Below are positions 9,070 to 17,584 of a stretch of DNA of 64,000 nucleotides, in pieces. The notes below the pieces were generated by a model. That model was not told the origin of the DNA. It did no database searches and saw nothing but the letters and a program-made list of their open reading frames with translations. The stretch covers positions 1 to 64,000 of the forward strand of contig NZ_VOHC01000029.1 in NCBI RefSeq assembly GCF_007859275.1. The letters run 5' to 3'. A program made the translations under genes and the position numbers. The stretch comes from Planomicrobium sp. CPCC 101079 (GTDB taxonomy: Bacteria > Bacillota > Bacilli > Bacillales_A > Planococcaceae). Position 1 is the first letter of the stretch; the number at the start of each line of letters is the position of its first letter.

Positions 9070-9825
9070 ATGTTACTGGAACAAATGCAAGACATCCAAT
9101 TGAATGACCTGGAAGGCAACCAAGTTTCCATCAGCGATTTCCGCGGGAAGAACACGCTTATTTTCATGTGGGCATCCTGGTGACGCTGCCGTGCCCAGCT
9201 GCCCGGGTGGCAGCAAGTGTATGAAAAATACAAAGATGCTAATTTCGAGATTTTGTCGGTTGCCGCAGATGGCCAAGGGCCGGAAGTCGTCAAGCCGTAT
9301 ACTGAAGGAACTACTTTTACGACAGTGGTCGATGAAAATAATGTGTTGATCAACCTATTCGGCTTTAAAATGGTGCCAAATGGAATTTTTCTTGATGAGG
9401 AAGGAACAATCCGGATGATCAAAGAAGGATTCAAGCTGGATAATCCGGAAAACATCAAGGCGGTTGAACAGCTGCTCCATAAAGAAGTGGAGAAAGTCGA
9501 GTTTGACGGCGGCAGCCCGAAAAGCGGCCAATCCGATCTGCAGCAGCAATTAGCCCAGACAAAATACAAGCTGGGCATGGAATACGCCAAGCAGGGCCGC
9601 AATGATGAGGCGTTAAAAGAATTGGATGATGCATGCCTGCTGGATCCCGATAATTTCACTATCCGCAAACAGCGTTGGTATATCCGTTTTCCGGAAAAAT
9701 TCAGTCCGGAGATTGAATTTGAATGGCAGCAAGGCCAGCTTGAAAGGGAAAAAGAGGAAGAAGAGCGCCACCGGAACCAAGGGCTGATCTGTGGGCCAGA
9801 TGGCTGCTTTTTGCCAAGCACGTGA
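9070..9825 (+). CDS. Thioredoxin-like (TlpA/redoxin family) protein with in-frame UGA at the redox site
   Basis: The ATG at 9070, after AAAGGAGGG, opens a frame of 251 residues broken only by TGA at codon 38 (9181-9183). Around it the sequence reads MWASW-UGA-RCRAQLPGWQ, the place where thioredoxin-fold proteins have WCxxC. Downstream the fold continues (ILSVAADG, VPNGIFLDEEG), followed by a helical TPR-like tail and a C-terminal CGPDGC. The TGA may be read as selenocysteine (a Ux-C motif), or the gene may be broken by a nonsense mutation. A stem-loop starts two bases after the TGA. No other damage is seen, which favours a working gene. Confidence 0.7.
9186..9213 (+). promoter_or_regulatory. 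Possible bacterial SECIS-like stem-loop
   Basis: CTGCC (9186-9190) pairs with GGCAG (9209-9213) and CCC (9194-9196) with GGG (9205-9207), leaving an eight-base loop starting 13 bases past the UGA. Bacterial SECIS elements lie directly downstream of the UGA with the apical loop at about this distance. The internal bulge is uneven, so the call is tentative. Confidence 0.35.
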
Positions 9826-9828
9826 CGA

Positions 9829-9855
9829 AGAGGCCGATTTTGGCCTTTTTCTTTT
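9829..9855 (+). terminator. Short hairpin terminator
   Basis: AGGCC and GGCCT enclose ATTTT-rich sequence and are followed by TTTTTCTTTT, just past the thioredoxin-like gene. Confidence 0.5.
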
Positions 9856-9902
9856 CAACCAGAAAAATGGGACATAGATAAAAGGGAGATGAAGGAGAGC
9901 CG

Positions 9903-10889
9903 ATGAAACCGAAAGTATTTATTTCTGCACCCATTCCAAAAGAAGTGGAAAACTATATTGCACAACATTGCGATTATCGGATCTGGGACAAAAAAGAACC
10001 GATTCCGCCAGAGATCCTTGCCGAGGAAGTGGCAGATGTGGAAGGGCTGATGACTAAAAAAGGCGCAATCAACAAAGAATTTTTAGAAAAAGCGCCTCAG
10101 TTAAAAGTGGTCAGCACGATATCCGTAGGCTACGACTCTTTTGATATTGAAGCGATGAAAGAAAGAAGCGTACTGGGAACCCATACGCCGTTTGTTTTGG
10201 ACGAAACGGTTGCGGACCTGGTATTCGGATTGATATTATCAGCGGCCCGGAGACTGCCGGAACTTGACCGATGGGTGAAAGAAGGCAATTGGGGCAAAGA
10301 AAAAAGCTCGGAACGGAATTTTGGCGTAGACGTCCACCATACGACACTTGGCATTATCGGAATGGGCAGGATCGGAGAAAAAATTGCCAGAAGAGCTGCG
10401 CTGGGATTTGAGATGAACGTCCTGTACAACAGCAATTCAAGAAAACAGGAAGCGGAAGAGAAATATGGCGCACGGTACAGTGAAGTCGATGACCTGCTTG
10501 CCGCCTCTGATTTTGTTGTGGTGATGCTTCCCTTGACGCCCGAAACGCACCATATCATAGGACAGAAACAATTCGATTTGATGAAGCCGGACGCCATCTT
10601 TATCAATTGCGCAAGAGGCCAGGTTGTAGATGAAAAAGCTTTGGTCCAGGCACTTCAGGAAAAGAAAATACGCGGTGCGGGGCTTGATGTGTTTGAAGTG
10701 GAGCCGGTGGAATCGGACAACCCGCTGCTGCAGCTGGACAATGTCGTAACGCTGCCCCATATCGGATCCGCGACGCACAATACGCGGTTTGATATGGCCA
10801 TGAAAGCAGCAGAAAACTTGGTAGCTGGGGTGACAGGACAAGTGCCGCCTGACGTCGTAAAGGAACTGAGGAGTTTGACGGAGCAGTGA
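9903..10889 (+). CDS. D-isomer 2-hydroxyacid dehydrogenase (glyoxylate/hydroxypyruvate reductase type)
   Basis: A 328-residue NAD(P)-dependent D-2-hydroxyacid dehydrogenase. The Rossmann loop is GIIGMGRIGEKIA. The three catalytic residues lie in NCARGQVVDE (Arg), DVFEVEP (Glu) and LPHIGSAT (His). Family members reduce glyoxylate, hydroxypyruvate or 2-ketogluconate; which one applies here cannot be told. It starts at ATG 9903 after AAGGAGAG and appears to be transcribed alone between two terminators. Confidence 0.9.
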   Translation: MKPKVFISAPIPKEVENYIAQHCDYRIWDKKEPIPPEILAEEVADVEGLMTKKGAINKEFLEKAPQLKVVSTISVGYDSFDIEAMKERSVLGTHTPFVLDETVADLVFGLILSAARRLPELDRWVKEGNWGKEKSSERNFGVDVHHTTLGIIGMGRIGEKIARRAALGFEMNVLYNSNSRKQEAEEKYGARYSEVDDLLAASDFVVVMLPLTPETHHIIGQKQFDLMKPDAIFINCARGQVVDEKALVQALQEKKIRGAGLDVFEVEPVESDNPLLQLDNVVTLPHIGSATHNTRFDMAMKAAENLVAGVTGQVPPDVVKELRSLTEQ

Positions 10890-10950
10890 AGGGCAATGGC
10901 GCTTTGTCGATTAGGGAATAGAGCAACAACTTCAAATGGAGCCAAAATGA

Positions 10951-10980
10951 AAACACCGTTCATATAGGAATGGTGTTTTT
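10951..10980. terminator. Bidirectional terminator between convergent genes
   Basis: AACACCgTTC and GAAtGGTGTT form a stem with T-runs in both directions. It separates the dehydrogenase from the convergent metallophosphoesterase gene. Confidence 0.7.
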
Positions 10981-11016
10981 GTGTGCCGCTTTTTAAATTT
11001 TTGGTATTTGGAACTA

Positions 11017-11889
11017 TTATAAGTTGACCATGCTGGCAGCTTTTGCAGCCGTTTTTTTCGTGGCCGGCACTAATGGAATCAAGTGCTTCATGTCAGCATC
11101 TGTCCCTAGCGGATCAACTCGCAGGCTGAAATGGTTAATGGCGTCTCCGATAACTTTTGCCTGTTCTTCCAAAAGCGAATCAGATAAATCAATGGAATCG
11201 ATGGAAATCAACGAGTCCGATATTTCAATGATGCGCGCTGCCTGCTCATCCAATACAGCGGCAATCTGCAAGAACGTCCAGCGTTTTCGCAGCGCAATTG
11301 AATTGTAATGGTTGTGCCCGTTGACATAAAGGCCAGGGCCTTGTTTTTTCTGCAGAATTTCCTGAATTTGTACGTGCGGGTGAATGTAATGCATAGGCTC
11401 ATGTGATTTTGCAGTTGTTGCATAGATAGGATGATGGCCAAAGACGAGAAGCGGTGTCTCTCCGGAATATTCGACTACTGACTCAAGCCATTCCTGCTGA
11501 ATGGGATCAAGAACGCCTCCGCAATCATTGAGATCCTGTTCTCTTGTGGTATCCAGGAAAGCCAACATTGCCGAGTCTGTTTCAACCAAGTGAAAGCGCT
11601 GCTGCTGCGTGATTTCCAAAACTTCCTTGCGCTTCAAACCATAGACATCATGGTTGCCAAGAACGTGGACAAACTGCTTTCCGTGGCGGCGGATGATCGA
11701 ATAGATATTCTTCAGCTCTTCTTCCGTTCCGTAATTTGTTAAATCCCCAATGGATACATATATGTCTGCCGGTATCGAAAAAAAACGCTCCATAAACGTT
11801 TCGTAAAATCCTTGGCGCGCACCTGCGATAAATTGGTTGTCTGTAGTCAATTCAGGGTAATGCAAGTCACCGATTACTGCGATTCTCAT
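11017..11889 (-). CDS. Calcineurin-like metallophosphoesterase
   Basis: A 290-residue cytoplasmic protein with all the metal-binding motifs of the calcineurin-like superfamily in order: GDLHYPE, GDLTNYG, GNHD, GHHP and NGHNH. These bind two metal ions for phosphoester hydrolysis. The substrate is unknown; relatives act on cyclic nucleotides, nucleotides or phosphoproteins. ATG 11889 is preceded by AGGGAGAA. The gene is alone on the minus strand, divergent from the galactonate operon. Confidence 0.88.
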   Translation of the reverse strand: MRIAVIGDLHYPELTTDNQFIAGARQGFYETFMERFFSIPADIYVSIGDLTNYGTEEELKNIYSIIRRHGKQFVHVLGNHDVYGLKRKEVLEITQQQRFHLVETDSAMLAFLDTTREQDLNDCGGVLDPIQQEWLESVVEYSGETPLLVFGHHPIYATTAKSHEPMHYIHPHVQIQEILQKKQGPGLYVNGHNHYNSIALRKRWTFLQIAAVLDEQAARIIEISDSLISIDSIDLSDSLLEEQAKVIGDAINHFSLRVDPLGTDADMKHLIPLVPATKKTAAKAASMVNL

Positions 11890-12062
11890 GTCTTTTCATT
11901 CTCCCTTCATCTCTATGTTCATTACTAGTGTACCCTCTAATTAATGAGCCGCTATTAAGAGAATATTAAGAGATTGTTAATGCTATAAAAGTTAGCATTA
12001 TTAAAGAGAAGGTTGTGGTTATTAGATTGCTGAAAGAAGCATGGCTGCTCTAATAAAAAACG

Positions 12063-12225
12063 AAAGTTGTATTACAGATTTTTAAAAATAAATTCAACTT
12101 GTAATACAACTTTTATTAAAATAATTAGAAAATTGTGTTTACAATCGCTTTTTTAGGTGTTATTGTGTAGTTGTAATACAAGAAGTAAGAGTAATATGAA
12201 AATAAACATAAAATTTGTAATACAG
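12063..12225. promoter_or_regulatory. Cluster of four GntR-type operators (TTGTAATACAA)
   Basis: The site TTGTAATACAA occurs at 12099-12109 and 12171-12181, with close copies at 12067-12076 (TTGTATTACA) and 12215-12224. The first two form part of a perfect 14-bp inverted repeat (12063-12076 and 12100-12113). The 12171 copy directly follows the predicted -10 box, and the last lies at the regulator start. The likely ligand protein is the GntR-type regulator encoded next door, binding cooperatively. Confidence 0.7.
12138..12166 (+). promoter_or_regulatory. Promoter of the galactonate-type operon
   Basis: TTTACA (12138-12143) and TATTGT (12161-12166) are spaced by 17 bases. The operator at 12171-12181 covers the start point, which fits repression by the GntR regulator. 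Confidence 0.55.
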
Positions 12226-12229
12226 GTTG

Positions 12230-12913
12230 GTGTTTAAAGTGAAAGTTTTAGAAGGTCAAACCCCTAGTGAAAGAGTCTTTGATTACATTATGGAAAAGGT
12301 TGTGATAAAAGAGTGGAAGCCTTACACGAAGATTATGTCCGAGAAAGAACTCGGCGATGAATTAAATGTAAGTAGAATTTCCGTCCGACAAGCGTTGGAT
12401 AAATTAGTGGCTTTAGGGATTTTAGTTAAAAAGAAAGGATCAGGTACTGTCGTTCAAGATATCAAACCTCAGGTTTTTTTTAAAAGTTTAATCCCTGCTT
12501 TAGTTTTAAATGAAAACGATATTAAAAGTATTATTGAATTTCGTATTCCGTTCGAACAAGGAAATGTAGAAATGTTTATCAAAAATTATGATGAAGACAG
12601 GGTAAAGAGACTGCGTGAAATTCATGAGAACATGAAAAAGAGCTACTCAGATCCCGAGGAATTTCATTTACATGATTTCTATTTCCATAAAGAAATTGCC
12701 TACGGAACTGGAAATCAAATAGTCATAAGCATTAGTGAGACGCTTCACAGTATTTTAAAATTTAACATTAAGCAACTGTATACCGATGTTGGTCCGGACA
12801 TTGCGATGGAATTTCATGAGGAAATCTTGAATGCCATCGAAAATAGGGATAAGGAATTGGCTCCATTATTGATGAGAAGACATTTAGAGGCGACTTTACA
12901 AAAACTAGAGTGA
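12230..12913 (+). CDS. GntR-family (FadR/FCD-type) regulator of the aldonate operon
   Basis: About 227 residues. The N-terminal winged helix has the GntR signature (MSEKELGDELNVSRISVRQALDKL spread over residues 33-56). The C-terminal half is helical and matches an FCD ligand domain, which often binds acid sugars. The start is uncertain: GTG 12230 and GTG 12239 are both possible and neither has a strong ribosome site. It heads the operon with TRAP and De Ley-Doudoroff genes and most likely senses the substrate or an early intermediate (DgoR-like role, inferred). Confidence 0.88.
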   Translation: MFKVKVLEGQTPSERVFDYIMEKVVIKEWKPYTKIMSEKELGDELNVSRISVRQALDKLVALGILVKKKGSGTVVQDIKPQVFFKSLIPALVLNENDIKSIIEFRIPFEQGNVEMFIKNYDEDRVKRLREIHENMKKSYSDPEEFHLHDFYFHKEIAYGTGNQIVISISETLHSILKFNIKQLYTDVGPDIAMEFHEEILNAIENRDKELAPLLMRRHLEATLQKLE

Positions 12914-12929
12914 ATTTAATCTCTAGTTT
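12902..12929 (+). other. Hairpin between the GntR gene and dctP
   Basis: AAACTAGAG and CTCTAGTTT pair perfectly (9 bp) around a ten-base AT loop. The left arm holds the last codons of the regulator. There is no clear U-tract; partial termination or mRNA processing is possible. Confidence 0.5.
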
Positions 12930-12935
12930 AATGAA

Positions 12936-12953
12936 AATGTAAGGGCTTACTTT
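12936..12953. promoter_or_regulatory. Palindrome upstream of the second dctP, cre-like
   Basis: AATGTAAGGGCTTACTTT contains the palindrome GTAAGGGCTTAC and resembles a cre site, but has GG where the cre core has CG. It lies 40 bases before dctP. CcpA binding is doubtful. Confidence 0.3.
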
Positions 12954-12991
12954 CTGGAAGTATTAATTTAATTATAAAAGGGGAGAAAAAA

Positions 12992-14014
12992 ATGAAAAAA
13001 ATACTGTTTTTGTTTTTGATTCTGTTAATGATTGTAGTTATGGCTGCTTGTTCATCTGGAACTTCTGGAAGTGGTTCTGAAGGAGTAAAAACAATAAAGA
13101 TAGCTCACGGATCCAACGAATCTTACCACATGCATAAAGCTTGGTTGGAATTTGAAAAAGATTTGGAGGCAAATGGAAACTTTGAAGTTGAAATTTATCC
13201 TTCTTCTCAATTCGGTAATGATGATGAGATGGTAGAAAGCGCAAAATTAGGGGATATTACTATTGCGACACCGCCTTCATCATTTTTGACTGATGAAGCT
13301 AAAAATATGGCACTGATTGAATTGCCTTATGTCTTTCCTGACCGCGAAACTGCCATAAATACTTTAGGTGGGGAATGGGGACAAGCTCAACTTAAAGATC
13401 TTGAAGATGACGGTTTAATCGGCATGGGTTATTTAGAAAATGGAGTGCGCCATTTAACAAACAACACAAAACCAGTAGTAACTCCACAAGACCTGCAAGG
13501 GCTTAAGTTAAGAACAATGCAGGTTCCGGCACACGTTTACTTATGGAACGACCTGGATGCAATAGCAGAAGGTGCGCCGTTCGCTGAGCTTTATAACAAC
13601 TTAAGTTCTGGTCGTTTTGATGGCCAAGAAAATCCTATTTCGCAAATTTATGCTCAGAAATATTATGAGGTACAGAAATACTTGACGTTAACAGGACATG
13701 TTTATACATCTTACGTACCTGTAATGAACCAAGATTTTTGGAATGAACTTACTGATGAAGAAAAAGATGAAATTACTACCGCTTTTGCAGATGCGCGTGA
13801 TTTCCAACTGGGCTTAATTGCAGAAGAGGAAAGCGGACAGTTGGAAGAAATTAAAAACAATAAAGATTATCCAACGGAAGTTACAGAATTGACTGAAGAG
13901 CAAAAGCAACTATGGATTGACGCTGCTCAACCAACTTTAGAAAAATACCGTACGGAATTAGGTGCAGAAGTCTTTGACGAATTTAATGCAGCGATTTCTG
14001 AAGCAAGGAAATAA
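12992..14014 (+). CDS. dctP: TRAP transporter substrate-binding lipoprotein (DctP), aldonate locus
   Basis: A 340-residue receptor. The lipobox is MAAC with Cys20. The ligand-carboxylate arginine is Arg174 in LKLRTMQVP. ATG 12992 follows AAGGGGAG. It is the receptor for the second TRAP system, and its companions point to galactonate or a similar aldonate as ligand. It is only moderately similar by eye to the receptor at 1717, so the two loci probably take up different acids. A perfect hairpin follows the stop. Confidence 0.92.
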   Translation: MKKILFLFLILLMIVVMAACSSGTSGSGSEGVKTIKIAHGSNESYHMHKAWLEFEKDLEANGNFEVEIYPSSQFGNDDEMVESAKLGDITIATPPSSFLTDEAKNMALIELPYVFPDRETAINTLGGEWGQAQLKDLEDDGLIGMGYLENGVRHLTNNTKPVVTPQDLQGLKLRTMQVPAHVYLWNDLDAIAEGAPFAELYNNLSSGRFDGQENPISQIYAQKYYEVQKYLTLTGHVYTSYVPVMNQDFWNELTDEEKDEITTAFADARDFQLGLIAEEESGQLEEIKNNKDYPTEVTELTEEQKQLWIDAAQPTLEKYRTELGAEVFDEFNAAISEARK

Positions 14015-14021
14015 TGACCTT

Positions 14022-14054
14022 GAATACCCACACTTGTAATAAAGGTGGGTATTC
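14022..14054 (+). other. Intercistronic hairpin between dctP and dctQ
   Basis: GAATACCCAC (14022-14031) pairs perfectly with GTGGGTATTC (14045-14054) around a 13-base loop. There is no U-tract. It lies seven bases past the dctP stop, the same position as the hairpin in the first TRAP operon. Confidence 0.7.
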
Positions 14055-14090
14055 TCTAAATATTTTCTGTATGTTAAGGGGGGGAAGGAA

Positions 14091-14564
14091 GTGCAGGTTG
14101 TTAAAAGTTTTACTGACAATATCGAGAAATTTTTATGTGTCGTTTTATTGGCTTTTATCACCGCTATAATGACAATCAATATATTGATGCTGATTATCGC
14201 TGATAGTGCTTTAGCGTGGGCCTCTGAAGCCGTATTAACACTATTTGTATTTTTTGTTTGGGTTGGAATTAGCTATGGCTTTAAAGAAAGAAAGCATATT
14301 AGAGTCACCGCTTTGGTAGACATTCTGCCAACAAAAGCACAAAAAATTTTAGAGCTATTTGTGAACTTGTTGATTCTAGCGTTTTTCGCGATAATCTTGG
14401 TTGTCGGATTCCAGTGGATGAGTCATCCTTCTGTGGTAACCGAAACTTCACTTTTGTTAAGATACCCGATGTGGCTTCTGTATTTAGCTGCACCGCTTGG
14501 AGCATTATTATCTGTTATTAGGATTACTCAAAACTTCATCCAAGATATGAAAACAGTCAAATAG
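14091..14564 (+). CDS. dctQ: TRAP transporter small membrane subunit (DctQ)
   Basis: A 157-residue protein with four hydrophobic segments and the usual DctQ motif FVWVGISYGFKERKHI. It links the receptor to DctM. It starts at GTG 14091 after a strong AAGGGGGGGAAGG ribosome site. Next in the operon is dctM, 21 bases on. Confidence 0.9.
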   Translation: MQVVKSFTDNIEKFLCVVLLAFITAIMTINILMLIIADSALAWASEAVLTLFVFFVWVGISYGFKERKHIRVTALVDILPTKAQKILELFVNLLILAFFAIILVVGFQWMSHPSVVTETSLLLRYPMWLLYLAAPLGALLSVIRITQNFIQDMKTVK

Positions 14565-14585
14565 ATTAAGGGAGAAGGTCAAATA

Positions 14586-15872
14586 ATGGAAGCCATTGTA
14601 TTATTCGGATTGCTTTTTCTTCTCATCAGTATAGGTGTTCCTATTGCTTTTTCACTAGGAATCTCCTCTATCGCGGTAATTTTTCTTTTTCAAACAACGA
14701 CATTGATGTTCCAAGCGAAATCTATTGTCTCAGCCATCAATTCTTATCCCCTTTTAGCAATACCGCTTTTTATATTGGCAGGAGAGCTTATGTATTCAGG
14801 GGGCTTGTCAAAAAGAATTATTGACTTTTTTGAGTCATTGGTCGGTCATTTCAAAGCTGGCTTGGCATATGTAAATGTTTTGGCATCAACTTTTTTTGCG
14901 GCGATTTCAGGATCATCTCCAGCTACTGTCGCTGCAATAGGAACAAATTTAATTCCTGAAATGACAAAAAGGGAGTATACAAAAGAGTATGGTACTTCAT
15001 TAACTGCTTCTGCAGGAATTATAGGCGTTATGATTCCACCTAGTATCCCGTTTATCATGTATGGAATTTCTGCGGAAGTATCTATTAGCCGGCTATTCAT
15101 TGCAGGTATTGTTCCGGGATTGCTATTCGCTTTAGGTTTTATGGTTGTCGCAAATATCTTGTATAGAAGAGCGGGTTTTCAAGCAGAGAGAACAACGTTT
15201 GTCGCATCCAACGTTTGGAAAACTTTCAAAAAAGCTATCTGGGCATTATTGGCTCCGATTATCATACTGGGAGGAATATATGGAGGGTTTTTTTCCCCGA
15301 CAGAAGCTGCGGCAGTAGGAGTGTTGTATGCGCTTTTAGTGGGTCTTTTCATATACAAGGATCTGAAAATTAGGAATCTTTTCACTGTATTTTCCCAGAC
15401 AGCTCTAACGTCAGCAACGATTCTTTCTTTAGTCGTTTTTGCCTCCACTTTCGGCCGTCTTCTGACACTCGAACAAGTGCCGGCAAAGTTAGCAGCTTTC
15501 TTAACAGGTTTCTCGGATAATCCGATTATCATATTGTTGCTTATAAATATTTTCCTCCTATTTGTGGGGATGTTCATGGAAACCGTTGCTTCTATTATCA
15601 TTTTAACTCCAATCCTTTTGCCTGTAGTTGTAGCTCTTGGAGTTGATCCGCTGTTATTCGGTGTTATCATGACAGTTAATTTGGCTATAGGCTTTTGTAC
15701 ACCTCCATTAGGAGTGAATCTGTTTGTGGCAAGCGGCATTAGTGGCCTTTCAATAGAGAAGATTGCCAGGGGCCTCGTTCCATATTTTGTTGTCATGATA
15801 GTTTTGTTACTGGTTATAACATATGTTCCGCCAGTCTCTACGTTCCTGCCAGGATTTTTAGTAGGGCAATAA
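14586..15872 (+). CDS. dctM: TRAP transporter large permease (DctM)
   Basis: A 428-residue membrane protein of the DctM family with typical segments GVPIAFSLG, FFAAISGSSPATVAAIG, GVMIPPSIPFIMYG, FFSPTEAAAVGV and GFCTPPLGVNLFVASG. It forms the ion-coupled transport channel. ATG 14586 follows GGGAGAAGG. It is the third gene of the second TRAP set. Confidence 0.93.
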   Translation: MEAIVLFGLLFLLISIGVPIAFSLGISSIAVIFLFQTTTLMFQAKSIVSAINSYPLLAIPLFILAGELMYSGGLSKRIIDFFESLVGHFKAGLAYVNVLASTFFAAISGSSPATVAAIGTNLIPEMTKREYTKEYGTSLTASAGIIGVMIPPSIPFIMYGISAEVSISRLFIAGIVPGLLFALGFMVVANILYRRAGFQAERTTFVASNVWKTFKKAIWALLAPIIILGGIYGGFFSPTEAAAVGVLYALLVGLFIYKDLKIRNLFTVFSQTALTSATILSLVVFASTFGRLLTLEQVPAKLAAFLTGFSDNPIIILLLINIFLLFVGMFMETVASIIILTPILLPVVVALGVDPLLFGVIMTVNLAIGFCTPPLGVNLFVASGISGLSIEKIARGLVPYFVVMIVLLLVITYVPPVSTFLPGFLVGQ

Positions 15873-15891
15873 ATAATGTAGGAGGTCTAGA

Positions 15892-16914
15892 ATGTCTAAA
15901 TACAAAGTATATGTCAGTGATTTTGACTATCCGGATATCGAGATAGAGAAGGCAATATTAGAGCCAATTGGAGCCGAAGTTATCGGTTTGCAATGTAAAA
16001 CAGGTGAAAGCTTAGCTGAGCAAGCAAAAGATGCGGATGCTATTTTTCAACAATACGCTAAAATTTCCAGAGAAACTATTGAACAACTTCCAAAATGCAA
16101 AGTAATTGCTCGTTATGGAATTGGTGTAGACATTGTAGATGTAGAAGCAGCTTATGAAAATGGCATGATAGTGACAAATGTGCCAGACTATTGTATCGAC
16201 GAAGTTGCGAATCATTCCATCTCTATGGCATTTACGCTCATTCGCTCAATACCTGCTTTCGACAAGGCGACTCACAATGGAAATTGGCACTGGAGCGATT
16301 GGTTGGCTCCGATTCATCGCATGAGAGAAATGACTTTTGGGCTCGTCGGGTTTGGACGTATTGCTCAAAACATGGCAAGAAAACTAGCTGCTTTTGGGTT
16401 TGATATTATAGCTTACGATCCTTATGTTTCTGAAGGGTTGATGAATTCACATAATGTTAAAAAAGTGGATTTGGATACATTATTAAGAACTTCCCATGTA
16501 GTAGATGTTATGTGCCCTCATACCCCGGAAACCCATCATTTAATTAATGAAGAAGCATTAAAGAAAATGAGAAAAGATTCTATTCTAATAAATTGCGCAA
16601 GAGGAAAACTTGTAGATAACAAAGCGCTATTCCAGGCGCTGAGTAAGGGATGGATTGTGGCCGCAGGGCTCGATGATACCGAGGAAGAACCTGCAAAAGT
16701 AGAAAATTGGTCGCCTAAAGATAATCCATTGTTCACTCTTGATAATTGTATTATTACACCCCATGTTGCTTATATATCTCAGCCAGCTTTAAATGAGTGC
16801 AGAAGAATTGCTGCTGAAAACATAAAAGCTGTCTTACTAGGGGAGCGTCCTCCTAACTTAGTTAAACCCAAAATCATTACTCAAGAGAAAGGGAAAGTAA
16901 CTAACAATGGATAA
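15892..16914 (+). CDS. D-2-hydroxyacid dehydrogenase (CtBP/phosphoglycerate dehydrogenase-like)
   Basis: A 340-residue NAD-dependent dehydrogenase. The nucleotide loop is FGLVGFGRIAQNMA, the catalytic Arg is in NCARGKLVDN, the Glu in TEEEP and the His in TPHVAY. The C-terminal-binding-protein-like subgroup is often found in acid-sugar loci. The exact step is unknown; it could reduce a 2-keto acid or oxidise the hydroxyacid that the TRAP system imports. ATG 15892 follows TAGGAGG. Its 3' end overlaps the aldolase start by eight bases. Confidence 0.85.
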   Translation: MSKYKVYVSDFDYPDIEIEKAILEPIGAEVIGLQCKTGESLAEQAKDADAIFQQYAKISRETIEQLPKCKVIARYGIGVDIVDVEAAYENGMIVTNVPDYCIDEVANHSISMAFTLIRSIPAFDKATHNGNWHWSDWLAPIHRMREMTFGLVGFGRIAQNMARKLAAFGFDIIAYDPYVSEGLMNSHNVKKVDLDTLLRTSHVVDVMCPHTPETHHLINEEALKKMRKDSILINCARGKLVDNKALFQALSKGWIVAAGLDDTEEEPAKVENWSPKDNPLFTLDNCIITPHVAYISQPALNECRRIAAENIKAVLLGERPPNLVKPKIITQEKGKVTNNG

Positions 16915-17554
16915 AGCCGATGTCGTTAAGAAAATAAAGGAAGCAAGAATAGTGGCGATTATCAGGGGAGTAGAAGAAATAGACATACTAGCTACCGTGC
17001 AAGCTTTAGTTGACGGTGGAATTGAAATAGTGGAAGTAACCTTCGATCATAAACAGCCAAACTTTACAGTAGAAACCGTCAATAAAATAAAGAAAATCAA
17101 AGATTTTTTTGGAGAACGCATTCTTGTTGGTGCGGGGACTGTATTAACTGAATCAGAAGTAGAACAGGCTGTTAATGCAGGAGCGGAACTTATAATATCT
17201 CCAAACGTTAGCCCGCAAGTAATTAAGAAGACAATCAGTTTGAATAAAGTATCCATGCCTGGAGCGTTAACACCAACTGAAGCATTGGTTGCTAATGAAG
17301 CGGGAGCAGATTTTGTAAAGCTTTTTCCAGCTGGTGAGTTAGGAATTAATTATTTAAAAGCTTTAATGGGTCCTCTTCAGCATCTTAATTTTATTGCTGT
17401 GGGCGGAGTGACTCCTGACAATGTAAAGGAATTCATAAATATTGGTATCTTAGGCATAGGCGTAGGTGGAAGTTTAGTAAATAAAGAAGCAATTAGTAAA
17501 AAAGAGTTTTCCAAACTGACTGAAATAGCTAAGCAGTTTACAGCCAATTTATAA
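16907..17554 (+). CDS. 2-keto-3-deoxy-6-phospho-gluconate/galactonate aldolase
   Basis: A 215-residue class I aldolase of the Eda/DgoA family. The Schiff-base lysine is in ADFVKLFPA, the active-site glutamate in IVEVTF, and the phosphate loop in AVGGVTPDN. It splits the phosphorylated 2-keto-3-deoxy acid to pyruvate and glyceraldehyde 3-phosphate. Its neighbour kinase suggests KDPGal as the physiological substrate (DgoA role). Its start overlaps the upstream dehydrogenase, which implies translational coupling. Confidence 0.93.
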   Translation: MDKADVVKKIKEARIVAIIRGVEEIDILATVQALVDGGIEIVEVTFDHKQPNFTVETVNKIKKIKDFFGERILVGAGTVLTESEVEQAVNAGAELIISPNVSPQVIKKTISLNKVSMPGALTPTEALVANEAGADFVKLFPAGELGINYLKALMGPLQHLNFIAVGGVTPDNVKEFINIGILGIGVGGSLVNKEAISKKEFSKLTEIAKQFTANL

Positions 17555-17584
17555 AAATATTAAATTATATGGAGGAATTTTATT

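Noticed and set aside
8847..9821. Long minus-strand frame (324 codons) opposite the thioredoxin-like gene
   Set aside because: It is antisense to a recognisable protein, has no ribosome site, and its product is rich in Ser/Cys/Pro with no known domain.
12936..12953. Definite cre site
   Set aside because: The central CG required by CcpA is GG here; kept only as a palindrome.
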